DNA from: Pseudomonas sp. MTM4 | GTDB taxonomy: Bacteria; Pseudomonadota; Gammaproteobacteria; Pseudomonadales; Pseudomonadaceae | DNA: 64,000 nt | Assembly (NCBI RefSeq): GCF_019355055.1 | Contig: NZ_CP048411.1 | Span: forward strand, 806,001 to 870,000 | Direction: 5' to 3' | Shown: positions 38,293 to 49,127 of the stretch, piece by piece | Numbering within the stretch: position 1 is the first letter of the stretch | How the letters are laid out: each line of letters opens with the position of its first letter | Notes under the pieces: model-generated | What the model was told of the DNA's origin: nothing | Databases searched by the model: none | The model's input: only the letters and a program-made list of their open reading frames with translations | Position numbers and translations under genes: made by a program

Positions 38293-39147
38293 ATGACCGC
38301 AAAACTGATCGACGGTAAACAGATTGCTGCCAATATCCGCCTACAGATCGCCGGCCGAGTGGCCGAGCGCTCTCAGCAGGGCCTCAGAGTTCCGGGGCTG
38401 GCAGTGATCCTCGTGGGTTCGGACCCGGCCTCGCAAGTATATGTCGCGCACAAGCGCAAGGACTGCGAGGAAGTGGGATTCAAGTCCACTGCCCATGATC
38501 TGCCGGCGACGACCAGGCAGGGCGAACTTCTGGAGCTCATCGATCAGCTCAATGACGATCCGCTTATCGACGGGATTCTCGTGCAGCTGCCGTTGCCCAA
38601 GCACCTGGACGCCTCGCAGCTGCTCGAACGCATTCGGCCCGACAAGGATGTGGATGGCTTCCACCCCTATAACATCGGCCGCCTCGCGCAGCGCATGCCC
38701 CTGCTCCGCCCCTGCACACCGAAAGGCATCATGGCGTTGCTGGAGAGCACCGGTGTCGACCTGCACGGCCTCAACGCGGTAGTTGTAGGCGCGTCCAATA
38801 TCGTCGGTCGCCCCATGGCACTGGAGTTGCTGCTGGCAGGCTGCACGACCACCGTCACCCACCGCTTCACCCATGACCTGGCCGAGCACGTCAAACGCGC
38901 CGATCTGATCGTGGTCGCGACGGGGATCACTGGGCTGGTGAAAGGTGAATGGATCAAGGAAGGCGCCATCGTCATCGATGTCGGCATCAACCGACAGGCC
39001 GATGGCAAACTGGTCGGCGATGTCGAGTTCGACGTGGCGGTGCAGCGCGCCAGCTGGATTACACCCGTGCCCGGCGGAGTTGGCCCCATGACGCGCGCTT
39101 GCCTCTTGGAAAACACGCTGCATGCCGCGGAGCATCTGCACGACTGA
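38293..39147 (+). CDS. folD: Methylenetetrahydrofolate dehydrogenase/cyclohydrolase
   Basis: Bifunctional cytosolic enzyme of 284 residues that interconverts 5,10-methylene-THF and 10-formyl-THF using NADP. Signatures are complete: [20 protein letters not shown] with the catalytic lysine, [51 protein letters not shown] and [17 protein letters not shown]. Length and start are usual for FolD. Divergent from the tRNA array, with a 271-base spacer that should hold both promoters. The convergent hairpin at 39228 ends the transcript. Confidence 0.97.
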   Translation: MTAKLIDGKQIAANIRLQIAGRVAERSQQGLRVPGLAVILVGSDPASQVYVAHKRKDCEEVGFKSTAHDLPATTRQGELLELIDQLNDDPLIDGILVQLPLPKHLDASQLLERIRPDKDVDGFHPYNIGRLAQRMPLLRPCTPKGIMALLESTGVDLHGLNAVVVGASNIVGRPMALELLLAGCTTTVTHRFTHDLAEHVKRADLIVVATGITGLVKGEWIKEGAIVIDVGINRQADGKLVGDVEFDVAVQRASWITPVPGGVGPMTRACLLENTLHAAEHLHD

Positions 39148-39227
39148 TCACGCCGGCCATCAGAGGAGCCGTATCCTTCAGAGGTTCGGCGAGATCTCCA
39201 GATGGTGTAAATATCTTCGGCGTCTCA

Positions 39228-39259
39228 AATCAAACGGCACCCTAGGGTGCCGTTTGATT
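39228..39259. terminator. Bidirectional terminator between folD and glpV
   Basis: A perfect palindrome with 15-base arms (AATCAAACGGCACCC and its complement) around a central TA. It lies between convergent genes; each strand ends in GTTTGATT. Confidence 0.8.
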
Positions 39260-39290
39260 GTCGCTTCCAACCGCTATCCGTGATTTAACG

Positions 39291-41024
39291 TTACTGGTTC
39301 CAGGATTTGATCAGCTCTTCGTAACTGACGGTCTGCCCCTGGGGCTTCTCGTTTTCCAGTTTGGGTTTCGGCGAGCCAGGCTGGCTAAGCCAGTATTCGG
39401 GGTCGCGCGGTTCGTTCATCTTAGGCCCGCACTTCGGCTGTACGTTGGCACGCTCCAGCCGCGCCATCATGGTGTCCTGTGCCTCAGCAAGGCCATCCAG
39501 CGCTTCCTGAGGCGTCTTGTCACCGCTGGCAGCTTCGGCGATGTATTGCCACCAGAGCTGAGCCAGACGCGGGTAATCCGGTACGTTGGTTCCGGTTGGC
39601 GTCCACTGCACGCGCGCCGGACTACGATAGAACTCCACCAGGCCGCCCAGCTTGGGCGCCGCTTCGGTCATGGCATCGGAGTTGATGTCGGATTCCCGGA
39701 TCGGCGTTAGCCCGACCAAGGTTTTTTTCAGCGACACGGTCTTCGACACGGTGAACTGCGCGTACAGCCAGGCCGCCAAACGACGCTTTTCGGGTGTCGA
39801 TTCAAGGAAGGTCCAGGCGCCAGCATCCTGATACCCGAGCTTCATCCCCTCTTCCCAGTAAGGCCCCTTCGGCGATGGCGCCATCCGCCATTTCGGCGTG
39901 CCATCTTCGTTGACCACGGGCAAGCCGGGCTTGGTCATGTCCGCGGTGAAGGCGGTGTACCAGAATATCTGCTGCGCAATGTTGCCTTGTGCCGGTACCG
40001 GTCCGGACTCGGAGAAGGTCATACCCTGAGCTTCCGGCGGTGCGTACTCGCGCATCCAGTCGACGTATTTCTGCGTCGCGTAGACCGCAGCCGGCCCGTT
40101 GGTGGCGCCGCCGCGAGCGACGCTCGAGCCGACCGGATGGCAATCTTCGACGCGAATGCCCCACTCGTCCACCGGCAAGCCGTTCGGCAGCCCTTTATCA
40201 CCGGCGCCCGCCATGGAGAACCAGGCATCGGTGAAGCGCCAGCCCAGCGACGGATCCTTCTTGCCGTAATCCATGTGGCCGTAGACGCGCTGGCCGTCGA
40301 TCTCCTTGACGTGCTTGCTGAAGAACTCGGCGATGTCCTCATAAGCTGACCAGTTCACCGGCACGCCGAGCTCGTAACCATAACGCTCCTTGAATTGTTG
40401 TTTCAGATCGTCCCGCTCGAACCAGTCGGCACGGAACCAGTAGAGGTTGGCAAATTGCTGAACGGGCAGCTGGTAGATCTTGCCATCCGGGCCGGTGGTG
40501 AACGAAATGCCGATGAAGTCGTCGAGATCAAGGGTCGGCGAGGTGTAATCCTTGGCTTCGCCTTCGATCATGTCGCTGATGGCGACTGCTTTTCCATAGC
40601 GGAAATGCGTGCCGATCAGGTCGGAATCGTTGATATAGCCGTCGTAGATGTTCTTGCCGGACTGCATTTGCGTCTGCAGCTTCTCTACGACATCGCCTTC
40701 CTGCATCAAGTCGTGCCGCAGGCGGATCCCGGTAATCTCGCTGAACGCCTTCGCCAGGGTCTTGGACTCGTATTCGTGTGTGGTAATGGTCTCTGACGCG
40801 ACGTTGATCTCCATTCCGCGGAACGGCTCGGCAGCCTTGATGAACCATCGCAGCTCTTCCATCTGTTGTTCCGGCGACAGGGTCGAGGGATTGAATTCCG
40901 ACTCGATCCATTTCTTCGCCGCCTCCTCCTGGGCATCGCCCCATGCCGTACCTGCAGTACCGGACAACGTCAGCAGGGCCGCGAGCGCCATGCAATGTCG
41001 GGTGTTGTTTTTATTCTCGAACAT
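39291..41024 (-). CDS. glpV: ABC substrate-binding protein, glycerol-type (GlpV-like)
   Basis: A 577-residue periplasmic protein, longer than most sugar-binding proteins, as in the GlpV/extracellular family 1 type. The signal peptide ends GTAWGDAQ. The mature part carries VASETITTHEYESKTLAKAF, LMQEGDVVEKLQTQMQSGKN and YDGYINDSDLIGTHF in the first lobe. The ATG at 41024 has AAAGGAGG 6 bases upstream, preferred to the GTG at 41030. It is the last gene of a six-gene minus-strand operon (S-T-P-Q-U-V order) that matches the rhizobial glycerol importer. Glycerol is therefore the best guess for the ligand, but a related polyol is possible. The protein name rests on context. Confidence 0.8.
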   Translation of the reverse strand: MFENKNNTRHCMALAALLTLSGTAGTAWGDAQEEAAKKWIESEFNPSTLSPEQQMEELRWFIKAAEPFRGMEINVASETITTHEYESKTLAKAFSEITGIRLRHDLMQEGDVVEKLQTQMQSGKNIYDGYINDSDLIGTHFRYGKAVAISDMIEGEAKDYTSPTLDLDDFIGISFTTGPDGKIYQLPVQQFANLYWFRADWFERDDLKQQFKERYGYELGVPVNWSAYEDIAEFFSKHVKEIDGQRVYGHMDYGKKDPSLGWRFTDAWFSMAGAGDKGLPNGLPVDEWGIRVEDCHPVGSSVARGGATNGPAAVYATQKYVDWMREYAPPEAQGMTFSESGPVPAQGNIAQQIFWYTAFTADMTKPGLPVVNEDGTPKWRMAPSPKGPYWEEGMKLGYQDAGAWTFLESTPEKRRLAAWLYAQFTVSKTVSLKKTLVGLTPIRESDINSDAMTEAAPKLGGLVEFYRSPARVQWTPTGTNVPDYPRLAQLWWQYIAEAASGDKTPQEALDGLAEAQDTMMARLERANVQPKCGPKMNEPRDPEYWLSQPGSPKPKLENEKPQGQTVSYEELIKSWNQ

Positions 41025-41066
41025 ACACACCTCCTTTGGGTTTTTCGGAGGGATGGGCCGCGCGGC

Positions 41067-41339
41067 TCAACCCCAGCGCATCACTGCAAACAACCAGACG
41101 AGAGATAGCGCGGACGCTATCCAGATGCTCCAGTCGGTCAGCCCTATCAGCAGAAGATGCCAATAGGCGCTGCCCAGAAGTCCGATGAACAACCGATCGC
41201 CCCGCGTGGTGACGATGGGCAGGAAACCTTTGCGCGCAACGCAAGGCCGTTTCAGTTCCCAGACACTCATCAATGTAAGGGTCAGGCCGATCACGGCAAA
41301 AAATACGGCGGTCGGCGTGGTCCAGGCCATCCAGTTCAT
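41067..41339 (-). CDS. glpU: Small membrane protein of the glycerol ABC system (DUF2160, GlpU-like)
   Basis: A 90-residue protein with about three hydrophobic helices (TAVFFAVIGLTLTLMSVWEL, LFIGLLGSAYWHLLLIGL, WIASALSLVWLFAVMRW). Small DUF2160 proteins occur in this position in GlpSTPQUV-type operons; their role is unknown, perhaps stabilising the permease complex. The start at 41339 lies 11 bases after the glpQ stop. The longer frame upstream merely shadows the permease gene. Confidence 0.75.
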   Translation of the reverse strand: MNWMAWTTPTAVFFAVIGLTLTLMSVWELKRPCVARKGFLPIVTTRGDRLFIGLLGSAYWHLLLIGLTDWSIWIASALSLVWLFAVMRWG

Positions 41340-41350
41340 ACGTGATTCTC

Positions 41351-42151
41351 CTATACCCGGCCGAGGGCGAAGCCCTTGGCGACGTGATTGCGGACGAACC
41401 AGATCACCAGCATCCCCGGCAGGATCGTCAGCACCCCGGCGGCCGCCAGCACGCCCCAGTCGATACCGGAAGCCGAGACGGTGCGCGTCATCACCGAGAC
41501 AATGGGTTTGGCATCCACCGAGGTCAGCGTGCGGGCCAGCAGCAGTTCGACCCAGGAAAACATGAAGCAGAAGAACGCCGTCACACCGATGCCGGGGCCA
41601 ATCAGCGGGACGAAAATCTTCACGAAGAATTTGGGAAAGCTGTAGCCATCGATGTAGGCGGTTTCGTCTATCTCCTTGGGTACACCCGACATGAACCCCT
41701 CGAGAATCCACACCGCGAGCGGCACGTTGAACAGGCAATGCGCCAGGGCTACCGCGATATGCGTATCGAACAACCCGATCGACGAATACAGCTGAAAGAA
41801 CGGCAGCAGAAAGACCGCCGGCGGCGCCATGCGATTGGTCAGCAGCCAGAAGAACAGGTGTTTGTCGCCGAGGAAGCGAAAGCGGGAAAAAGCATAGGCC
41901 GCCGGCAGTGCCACGGTGAGTGAAATGACCGTGTTCAGGCAGACGTAGTACAGCGAATTGATGTAGCCGCTGTACCAGCTACGGTCAGTGAAGATCACTC
42001 GGTAGTTGTCCAGCGTGAAAGCCCGAGGCCAAAGCGTCAGGCCGCCCAGGATCTCGGTGTTGCTCTTGAACGACATGTTGATCAGCCAGTAGATCGGCAC
42101 CATCAGAAAAACGATGTAGAGGATCAATACCATTCGTTTGCGCAGATGCAT
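41351..42151 (-). CDS. glpQ: ABC transporter permease, glycerol-type (GlpQ-like)
   Basis: A 266-residue MalG/UgpE-type permease with about six helices. The cytoplasmic EAA loop reads VPKEIDETAYIDGYSFPKFFVKIFVPLIGPGI, the contact site for the ATPases. WPRAFTLDNYRVIF near the N-terminus is the usual periplasmic segment of this family. It lies 14 bases after glpP and 11 before glpU. It pairs with the GlpP-like subunit to form the channel. Confidence 0.88.
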   Translation of the reverse strand: MHLRKRMVLILYIVFLMVPIYWLINMSFKSNTEILGGLTLWPRAFTLDNYRVIFTDRSWYSGYINSLYYVCLNTVISLTVALPAAYAFSRFRFLGDKHLFFWLLTNRMAPPAVFLLPFFQLYSSIGLFDTHIAVALAHCLFNVPLAVWILEGFMSGVPKEIDETAYIDGYSFPKFFVKIFVPLIGPGIGVTAFFCFMFSWVELLLARTLTSVDAKPIVSVMTRTVSASGIDWGVLAAAGVLTILPGMLVIWFVRNHVAKGFALGRV

Positions 42152-42165
42152 TCAGCAGACCCTCG

Positions 42166-43025
<860 letters not shown>

Positions 43026-43029
<4 letters not shown>

Positions 43030-44123
43030 GGCCTGGCCTCCACCAGCCGGTCGTCGGCATAGAGCATCAGCCACTGAGCGGGAAAGCTCACCCAAGCCTG
43101 CCCTTTCGGGATGGGGTGATCTTCCGGCAAACGCGCCTTCAGCAGATGTCCCTGCAGACGAAGCGTAAGAATTTTATAGGTGCCCAGATCTTCCACCCGC
43201 ACCACCTCGGCCCGCATGCCGCCGGAAGCCGTTTCCTCACCAACCTGTACGAACTCCGGACGAATACCGAGTTGCAGTCGACTCATCGCCAGCTCGGGCA
43301 AACGCGCCGCCAATCCGCTGGAAAGCGGCAGATGCAAATCACCGAAACCAACACCGCCCTCCTCGGCACGCACCTCGATCAGATTCATTCCCGGACTGCC
43401 AACGAAGAATCCGACGAAAGTGTGCTGTGGCCGCTCGAACAACTCTCTCGGCGTACCGAACTGAACGATCTGCCCGCCATGCATCACGGCAATCTTGTCG
43501 GCAAAGGTCGAGGCCTCCAACTGATCGTGGGTGACGTAGATCATGGTGATATTGAACTGCTCATGGATCTGCTTAAGCTTGCGACGCAGCTTCCATTTCA
43601 GGTGCGGGTCGATGACCGTCAGCGGCTCGTCGAAGAGAATCGCCGATACGTCATCGCGCACCAGGCCGCGCCCCATGGACACCTTCTGTTTCTCGTCCGC
43701 AGTGAGATTGCGGGCCTTGCGCTTGAGCAGCGGATGCAGGTCGAGCACCTCGGCGATCTCGTGCACCTTGCTGGTCACGCGCGCCTCCGAAACGCCCTGA
43801 TTGCGCAGCGGAAAGGCCAGGTTGTCGAAAACGGTCATGGTGTCGTAGACGACCGGAAACTGGAAAACCTGGGCGATGTTGCGCTGCTCGGGTGTCATTC
43901 TGTTCACCTCGCGTGCGTCGAACAGCACCTGTCCCTCGGATGGACTGAGCAAGCCGGAGATGATGTTGAGCAACGTCGACTTGCCGCAGCCGGACGGCCC
44001 CAGTAACGCGTAGGCACCGCCCTGCTCCCACACATGGTCCATCTCGCGAATCGCATAGTCCGCCGCACCTTGCGGCTGCGAGCTATAGCTGTGGGCAAGG
44101 TTCTGCAATCGAATCTCCGACAT
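43026..44123 (-). CDS. glpT: ABC ATPase with degenerate signature motif (GlpT-like)
   Basis: A 365-residue ATP-binding subunit of the carbohydrate-uptake type with a C-terminal regulatory/TOBE domain (~240-365). Walker A GPSGCGKST (42-50), Q-loop VFQFPVVYD, Walker B AILFDEPLTVIDP and the switch histidine H199 in IYVTHDQ are intact. The signature segment is NLTADEKQKVSMGRGL instead of LSGGQ. It is partnered by the GlpS-like ATPase, which has the opposite defect, so the pair should form one competent and one degenerate ATP site. It starts 11 bases after glpS. In many annotations it is called UgpC/MalK-like. Confidence 0.88.
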
Positions 44124-44134
44124 GGTGTGCTCCT

Positions 44135-45217
44135 TCAGACGCGTCGGACCGGTGCCTGAGCCAGCTCGCCGGCAGCATCGAACACGAACAACTTGTGGGT
44201 TGGGATGTACACGCGAATCGGCGAATCCACCGGGTAGTCATGTACCCCCTGCAGGTGCAGAACCAGGCTGAGGTGCTCATTGCGCACATGAAGGAAGCTT
44301 TCCGAACCGCTGATTTCAGCCAGCTCGACCGTGCCGGAGACTTCCAGGTCGTCGTCGTTGGACGGCACCAGGCCGATATGGCTGGGCCGTATGCCGAAGC
44401 GGTAATCGCCCTCGCTCAGGGTTCGCAGGTCCGCATTGAGCGGAAAGTGCATGCAGTCCTGAAAGCTGACCTCGTTGGCGGCGATACGCCCCGGCAGCAA
44501 GTTGATCGGCGGTTCCGAGAACAGTTCGGCGCTGAGCATCCGGCTTGGCCGGTGATAGACCTCCGACGTGGGACCGCTCTGGATGACGCGCCCTTCATGC
44601 AGGACTGTCGCCGTTCCGCCCAGCGCCAGCGCCTCGTTGGGCTCGGTGGTCGCATAAACGGCAATGCTGCGGCGCGTCTTGAACAGCTCGCGCATTTCCT
44701 GCCGCAGCTCTTCGCGCAACTTGTAGTCGAGATTGACCAGCGGCTCATCGAACAAGATCAGATCCGCGTCCTTGACTAGCGCCCGGGCCATGGCGGTGCG
44801 CTGCTGCTGGCCCCCGGAAAGCTCCAACGGGTATCGCTGCAGAAAGTTTTCGATGTGCAGCATCTCGGCGGTTTCACGAACCTTTCGCTCGATCTCTGCC
44901 TTGCCAGCACCCGCCTGCCGCAACGGAGAGGCGATGTTTTCGAACACGCTCAGCGTGGGGTAGTTGATGAACTGCTGGTAAACCATCGACACGTTCCGCT
45001 TGCGGACCGGCACGCCGGTAACGTCGGCGCCGTTCATCAGGATGCGTCCGCTGCTCGGTTTGTCGAGCCCCGCCATGAGCCGCATCAGCGAGGTCTTGCC
45101 CGACAGCGTTCGCCCGATCAGCACGTTGAACGAGCCTGGTTCGAAGTTTAGGCAAGCGTCAGCGATGTGCACGTGGCCATCGACGGTCTTGCTGACGTGT
45201 TCCAGCGTGAGGGACAT
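44135..45217 (-). CDS. glpS: ABC ATPase lacking the switch histidine (GlpS-like)
   Basis: A 360-residue ATP-binding subunit with a C-terminal TOBE-type domain. Walker A GRTLSGKTS (35-43), signature LSGGQQQR (133-140) and Walker B LILFDEPLVNLD are good. Where other importers have T-H-D-Q, this protein reads VYATTEPNEA, with threonine 191 in place of the switch histidine. First gene of the operon; AAGGAT lies 6 bases before the ATG and a sigma-54 promoter about 33 bases upstream. With the GlpT-like subunit it would energise uptake of glycerol or a similar compound. Confidence 0.88.
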   Translation of the reverse strand: MSLTLEHVSKTVDGHVHIADACLNFEPGSFNVLIGRTLSGKTSLMRLMAGLDKPSSGRILMNGADVTGVPVRKRNVSMVYQQFINYPTLSVFENIASPLRQAGAGKAEIERKVRETAEMLHIENFLQRYPLELSGGQQQRTAMARALVKDADLILFDEPLVNLDYKLREELRQEMRELFKTRRSIAVYATTEPNEALALGGTATVLHEGRVIQSGPTSEVYHRPSRMLSAELFSEPPINLLPGRIAANEVSFQDCMHFPLNADLRTLSEGDYRFGIRPSHIGLVPSNDDDLEVSGTVELAEISGSESFLHVRNEHLSLVLHLQGVHDYPVDSPIRVYIPTHKLFVFDAAGELAQAPVRRV

Positions 45218-45249
45218 GCTGCATCCTTCTAATTGTTGTGAAGGATAGG

Positions 45250-45266
45250 AAGCGATATCCGTGCCA
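45250..45266 (-). promoter_or_regulatory. Sigma-54 (RpoN) promoter of the glp-type operon
   Basis: The minus strand reads TGGCACGGATATCGCT. It has GG and GC spaced by exactly 10 bases and matches TGGCAC-N5-TTGC with one mismatch (TCGC). Start of transcription would be near 45240, about 20 bases before the glpS ATG. Confidence 0.75.
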
Positions 45267-45319
45267 ATGCTGCATGTGGCTCTAGGCCGGGTCTGAGGTG
45301 AAAGTGCTGTTTTCTCAAG

Positions 45320-45377
45320 TGTTCAAACTGAACATTTTTGAACATTGACAGCGCGTAGAAATGAACAAAACTGTTCA
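45320..45377. promoter_or_regulatory. Upstream activator sites: TGTTCA/TGAACA palindromes
   Basis: Three elements: TGTTCA-AAC-TGAACA at 45320-45334, a lone TGAACA at 45339-45344, and TGAACA-AAAC-TGTTCA at 45362-45377. They lie about 55-125 bases upstream of the sigma-54 promoter and just before the activator gene, as expected for enhancer-binding protein sites. Confidence 0.65.
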
Positions 45378-45435
45378 AGATGCGCGCTACGGCAGTAGCG
45401 AATAACAACAAGAATTTGCATCTTCAGAGGGCAAC

Positions 45436-47301
45436 ATGGCCGACCCAGCCCAGTCCATCGCACACCAGACGCTGATCGAAGATTCCTGGAGCCGCTGCGA
45501 GCGCTACGGGCTGAATCCGCTCAGCACGCCAAGCTTCGGTCAGCCGGCCACGCAGGAAGTGAACGCCCTGTTGGAGCGCCAACGCAGTCTGGTACAAACC
45601 ACCCAACGTGAAGTACTGCCCTACTACGAAAACATTCTTTCGAATTCGAGCTGTCTGATTTTGCTGGCGGACAGCGGTGGCCAATTGCTTGAATCGTGGG
45701 GTGATCGGCGCTTCGTCGAGCCAACCCAGCAACGCGGATTCAAGCCGGGCGCCAGCTGGATGGAGCGCGACACGGGGACCAACGCGATCGGCACCGCGCT
45801 GGCCAGTGGGCAGGCCGTGCATATCCAACGCGACGAGCACTTCCTCAAGGCCAACCGCTACCTGTCCGGTGCGGCTTCGCCGATCTTCGATGCGCAACGC
45901 CAGCTGATCGCCGTGCTCGATGTGTCCAGCGACAGCTACCTTCCGCCATCGCACACGCTCGGCATGGTGAAGATGATGAGCCAGTCGGTTGAGAATCGGC
46001 TGATTCTCAACCTGTTCCACGATGACTACTTTCAGCTGACTTTCAATACCGGACAGGACAATCTCGACAGCCAGTGGGCCGGGCTGCTGATATTCGATGA
46101 ATCCGGGCTCATCGTGTCGGCCAACCGGCGCGCCGACAACCTGCTCGGCATGGAGCTGACGCGGCCCCGCATCGATAGGCTGTTCGACGTGCCGCTGTTG
46201 CAACTGATCAATCAACCGGAAGATCAGCCCCTGCTGCTGCGGGCCATGGGTCGCCACCGCTTCCATGGCATCGTTCGGCGCCCACAGAAACCATGCATCC
46301 AGCCGCGGGACTTCCGTACGACGTCGGGGCGGGAACGGTTGATCGATCTGACCAGCATCGATCAAGGCGATCCGCAGGTGCATAAGGTGATCCGCCAGGC
46401 ACAGCTCATGCTCGAAAAGGACGTTCCGATTCTGGTACAGGGGGAAACGGGTGTCGGTAAGGAAGTCCTGGTCAAGGCACTGCATGCAGCCAGCTCGCGA
46501 GCGGATGCGCCCTTGATCGCGGTGAACTGCGCCGCGATCCCCAACGAGCTGGTCGAAGCCGAACTCTTCGGCTACGAGAAAGGCGCCTTCACCGGCGCCC
46601 ACCAGAAAGGCAGTCTCGGCCTGATTCGCAAGGCGGATCGCGGCGTGCTGTTTCTCGACGAGATCGGCGACATGCCGATGAGCCTGCAGGCGCGTCTGTT
46701 GCGCGTACTGCAGGACCGCAGCGTGCAACCGCTCGGCGGCGGAGAACCATTCCCGGTCGACTTTCGCCTGATCTGCGCCACGAACCGCTCGCTACGCCAG
46801 GACGTCGATAGCGGTCGCTTTCGCCAGGATCTGTTTTACCGCGTCAGCGGCCTCAGCGTGGAGTTGCCGCCCTTGCGTGCTCGTCACGACAAGCTCGCGC
46901 TTTTCCAGCGCGTCTGGGAACAACATCGAGAACCTCGGCAATGGGCCGGACTGAGCGCCGAAGTGCAGCGCTTGTTCGAACGTCACCCTTGGCCGGGGAA
47001 TATCCGCCAACTGAGCAGCGTCATTCAGGTTGCCCTGGTACTGGCCGACGATCAGCCAATCCGCCCGGAGCATTTGCCTGACGACTTCTTCGTGGATATT
47101 GAAAGCGCCGAAAGTAACGGAAGAACAGAGCCAACCCACTCTATCGGCATGGCGCCTTCGCTTTCGTTACCCACGAACCAGCCGCTGCGCTCACAGTTCG
47201 AAGCCTGTCGTGGCAACGTTTCGCACCTCGCCCGGCATTTAGGCGTCAGCCGCAACACTCTCTACAAGCGCTTACGCGCCGAGGGTCTTTATCCAGGTTA
47301 A
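45436..47301 (+). CDS. Sigma-54-dependent activator, AcoR/DhaR-like
   Basis: A 621-residue enhancer-binding protein. Domains: GAF sensor (~75-190, DTGTNAIGTALASGQAVHI, ASPIFDAQRQLIAVLDVS), a PAS-like segment (~205-300), AAA+ domain with Walker A GETGVGKEVLVKAL (~336), sigma-54 loop GAFTGA (~385) and Walker B GVLFLDEIGDM, then a Fis-type HTH (EACRGNVSHLARHLGVSRNT) at the C-terminus. This architecture matches the acetoin/glycerol regulators AcoR and DhaR. It is divergent from the glp-type operon, whose sigma-54 promoter and upstream palindromes lie in the shared spacer, so it most likely activates that operon. The effector is unknown. Confidence 0.9.
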   Translation: MADPAQSIAHQTLIEDSWSRCERYGLNPLSTPSFGQPATQEVNALLERQRSLVQTTQREVLPYYENILSNSSCLILLADSGGQLLESWGDRRFVEPTQQRGFKPGASWMERDTGTNAIGTALASGQAVHIQRDEHFLKANRYLSGAASPIFDAQRQLIAVLDVSSDSYLPPSHTLGMVKMMSQSVENRLILNLFHDDYFQLTFNTGQDNLDSQWAGLLIFDESGLIVSANRRADNLLGMELTRPRIDRLFDVPLLQLINQPEDQPLLLRAMGRHRFHGIVRRPQKPCIQPRDFRTTSGRERLIDLTSIDQGDPQVHKVIRQAQLMLEKDVPILVQGETGVGKEVLVKALHAASSRADAPLIAVNCAAIPNELVEAELFGYEKGAFTGAHQKGSLGLIRKADRGVLFLDEIGDMPMSLQARLLRVLQDRSVQPLGGGEPFPVDFRLICATNRSLRQDVDSGRFRQDLFYRVSGLSVELPPLRARHDKLALFQRVWEQHREPRQWAGLSAEVQRLFERHPWPGNIRQLSSVIQVALVLADDQPIRPEHLPDDFFVDIESAESNGRTEPTHSIGMAPSLSLPTNQPLRSQFEACRGNVSHLARHLGVSRNTLYKRLRAEGLYPG

Positions 47302-47343
47302 GTTCGCTGCATAGTGCGTTTCAACGACCTGAGTCGGTACGGC

Positions 47344-47435
47344 TCGACGTAGGGTGGGGCTTTAGCCCACCAATGTTCCAAGGCTCCGTCCTCGCTGCGG
47401 TGGGCTGAAGCGGAACGCCGCCCGGCCCGTCCTAC
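47344..47435. repeat. REP-like element, copy 1
   Basis: Begins CGACGTAGGGTGGGGCTTTA and folds as GGTGGGGCT-TT-AGCCCACC. It contains GGGCTGAAGCGGAACGCCG and ends CCCGTCCTAC, complementary to its beginning. A related copy lies 100 bases downstream. Confidence 0.6.
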
Positions 47436-47535
47436 TTCTACCTCGTTCAGGCGAACCCTGGCGGGATCGCCCCGTCCAGACAAGAACACCGGCGCTCGAA
47501 TCCCCGCCCCGGCTGCCTGTCCGCTTCGAGTTCAG

Positions 47536-47630
47536 CGACGTAGGGTGGGCTTCAGCCCACCGGAAGTACCTGATCGATTGTGGAGGGCTGACGGTTCGCG
47601 AGGCTGAAGCGGACGCCGCTTGGCCCTACC
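47536..47630. repeat. REP-like element, copy 2
   Basis: Begins CGACGTAGGGTGGGCTTCAG and folds as GGTGGGCT-TC-AGCCCACC. It shares GGCTGAAGCGGACGCCG with copy 1 and ends TTGGCCCTACC, complementary to its start. Same orientation as copy 1. Confidence 0.6.
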
Positions 47631-47702
47631 GGTCGACAGGGATCGGTAATCCAGCCCTGTTTATCCGCACCTGACGAAAGCTTCTGTTCGCTTACCGGAA
47701 AC

Positions 47703-47727
47703 AAAAGAGGCCGCACGCGGCGGCCTC
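47703..47727 (-). terminator. Rho-independent terminator of glnS-cysS
   Basis: On the minus strand GAGGCCGC pairs with GCGGCCTC around a 5-base loop and is followed by TTTTG, 16 bases after the cysS stop. Confidence 0.85.
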
Positions 47728-47742
47728 GATGGAGTGTGCAAC

Positions 47743-49127
47743 TTATTCACCTAGACGCCAGGTCGTTCCGCCCTTGCCGTCTTCCAGCACCACGCCCATG
47801 GCCGCCAATTGATCGCGAATGCGGTCGGACTCTGCCCAATTTTTCTCGGTGCGGGCCTGCAGGCGCGCAGCAATCAAGCCTTCAACTTCAGCCGCATCCA
47901 CTTTGTTTGCGGCCCCGGCCTGCAAGAAGGCCTCAGGCTCGAGTTGCAGCACGCCGAGTACGGAGGCCAGTTCTTGAAGGCGCGCAGCCAGCGAAGCAGC
48001 GGATTGCAAATCCGTGTCACGCAAGCGGTTGACCTCTCGGATCATCTCGAACAGCACAGAGCAGGCTTCCGGCGAGTTGAAGTCATCGTCCATCGCGGCG
48101 CTGAAGCGCTCGGCGAACTCCTCACCACCTGCGGGCGCCGCTTCGGGCAAGCCTTTCAGGCCGTTATAGAAACGTTCCAGCGCGCCCTTGGCTTCCTTGA
48201 GGCTGTCTTCGGAATAGTTGATCGGGCTGCGGTAATGGCTAGAAACCAGCAGATAGCGCACTACTTCCGGCTGATACTTTTCCAACACTTCGCGAATGGT
48301 GAAGAAGTTGCCCAGGGACTTGGACATTTTCTCGCCGTCCACCCGTACCGCACCGGCGTGCATCCAGGCGTTGGCGTAGAGCTTGCCGGTCGCCGCCTCG
48401 CTCTGGGCGATTTCGTTTTCGTGGTGCGGGAAGACCAGGTCCGGGCCGCCGCCATGAATGTCGAAGGTCTCGCCCAGGCAGCAGGTGGACATAACGGAGC
48501 ACTCGATGTGCCAGCCCGGGCGACCTTTGCCCCAAGGCGAATCCCAGCTCGGCTCGCCAGGCTTGGCTGCTTTCCAGAGCACGAAATCCAGCGGATCTTC
48601 CTTGGCTTCGTCGACCTCGATACGGGCACCGATCTTCAAATCCTCGATCTTGCGCCGCGAGAGCTTGCCGTAACCGACGAATTTACCGACCCGATAATAA
48701 ACATCGCCATTACCCGGCGCGTAGGCGAAGCCCTTGTCAATCAGGGTCTGGATCATGCCGTGCATACCGACGATGTGCTCGGTGGCACGCGGCTCGAGGT
48801 CGGGGCGCAGCACATTGAGCCGAGCCTCGTCCTCATGCATCGCGGCGATCATACGACCGGTCAGCGCCTCGAAGCTTTCACCGTTTTCCTGAGCGCGACG
48901 GATGATCTTGTCGTCGACATCGGTGATGTTACGCACGTAGGTCAGCTCGTACCCGCGCTGGCGTAACCAACGCGAGACCACGTCGAAGGCCACCATCACC
49001 CGCGCATGACCGATGTGGCAGAAGTCATAGACCGTCATGCCACAGACGTACATGCGTACCTGGTTATCGATCAGCGGCTTGAGCGGTTCCTTGGCTTTGG
49101 TCAGGGTGTTGTAGATCGATAGCGCCA

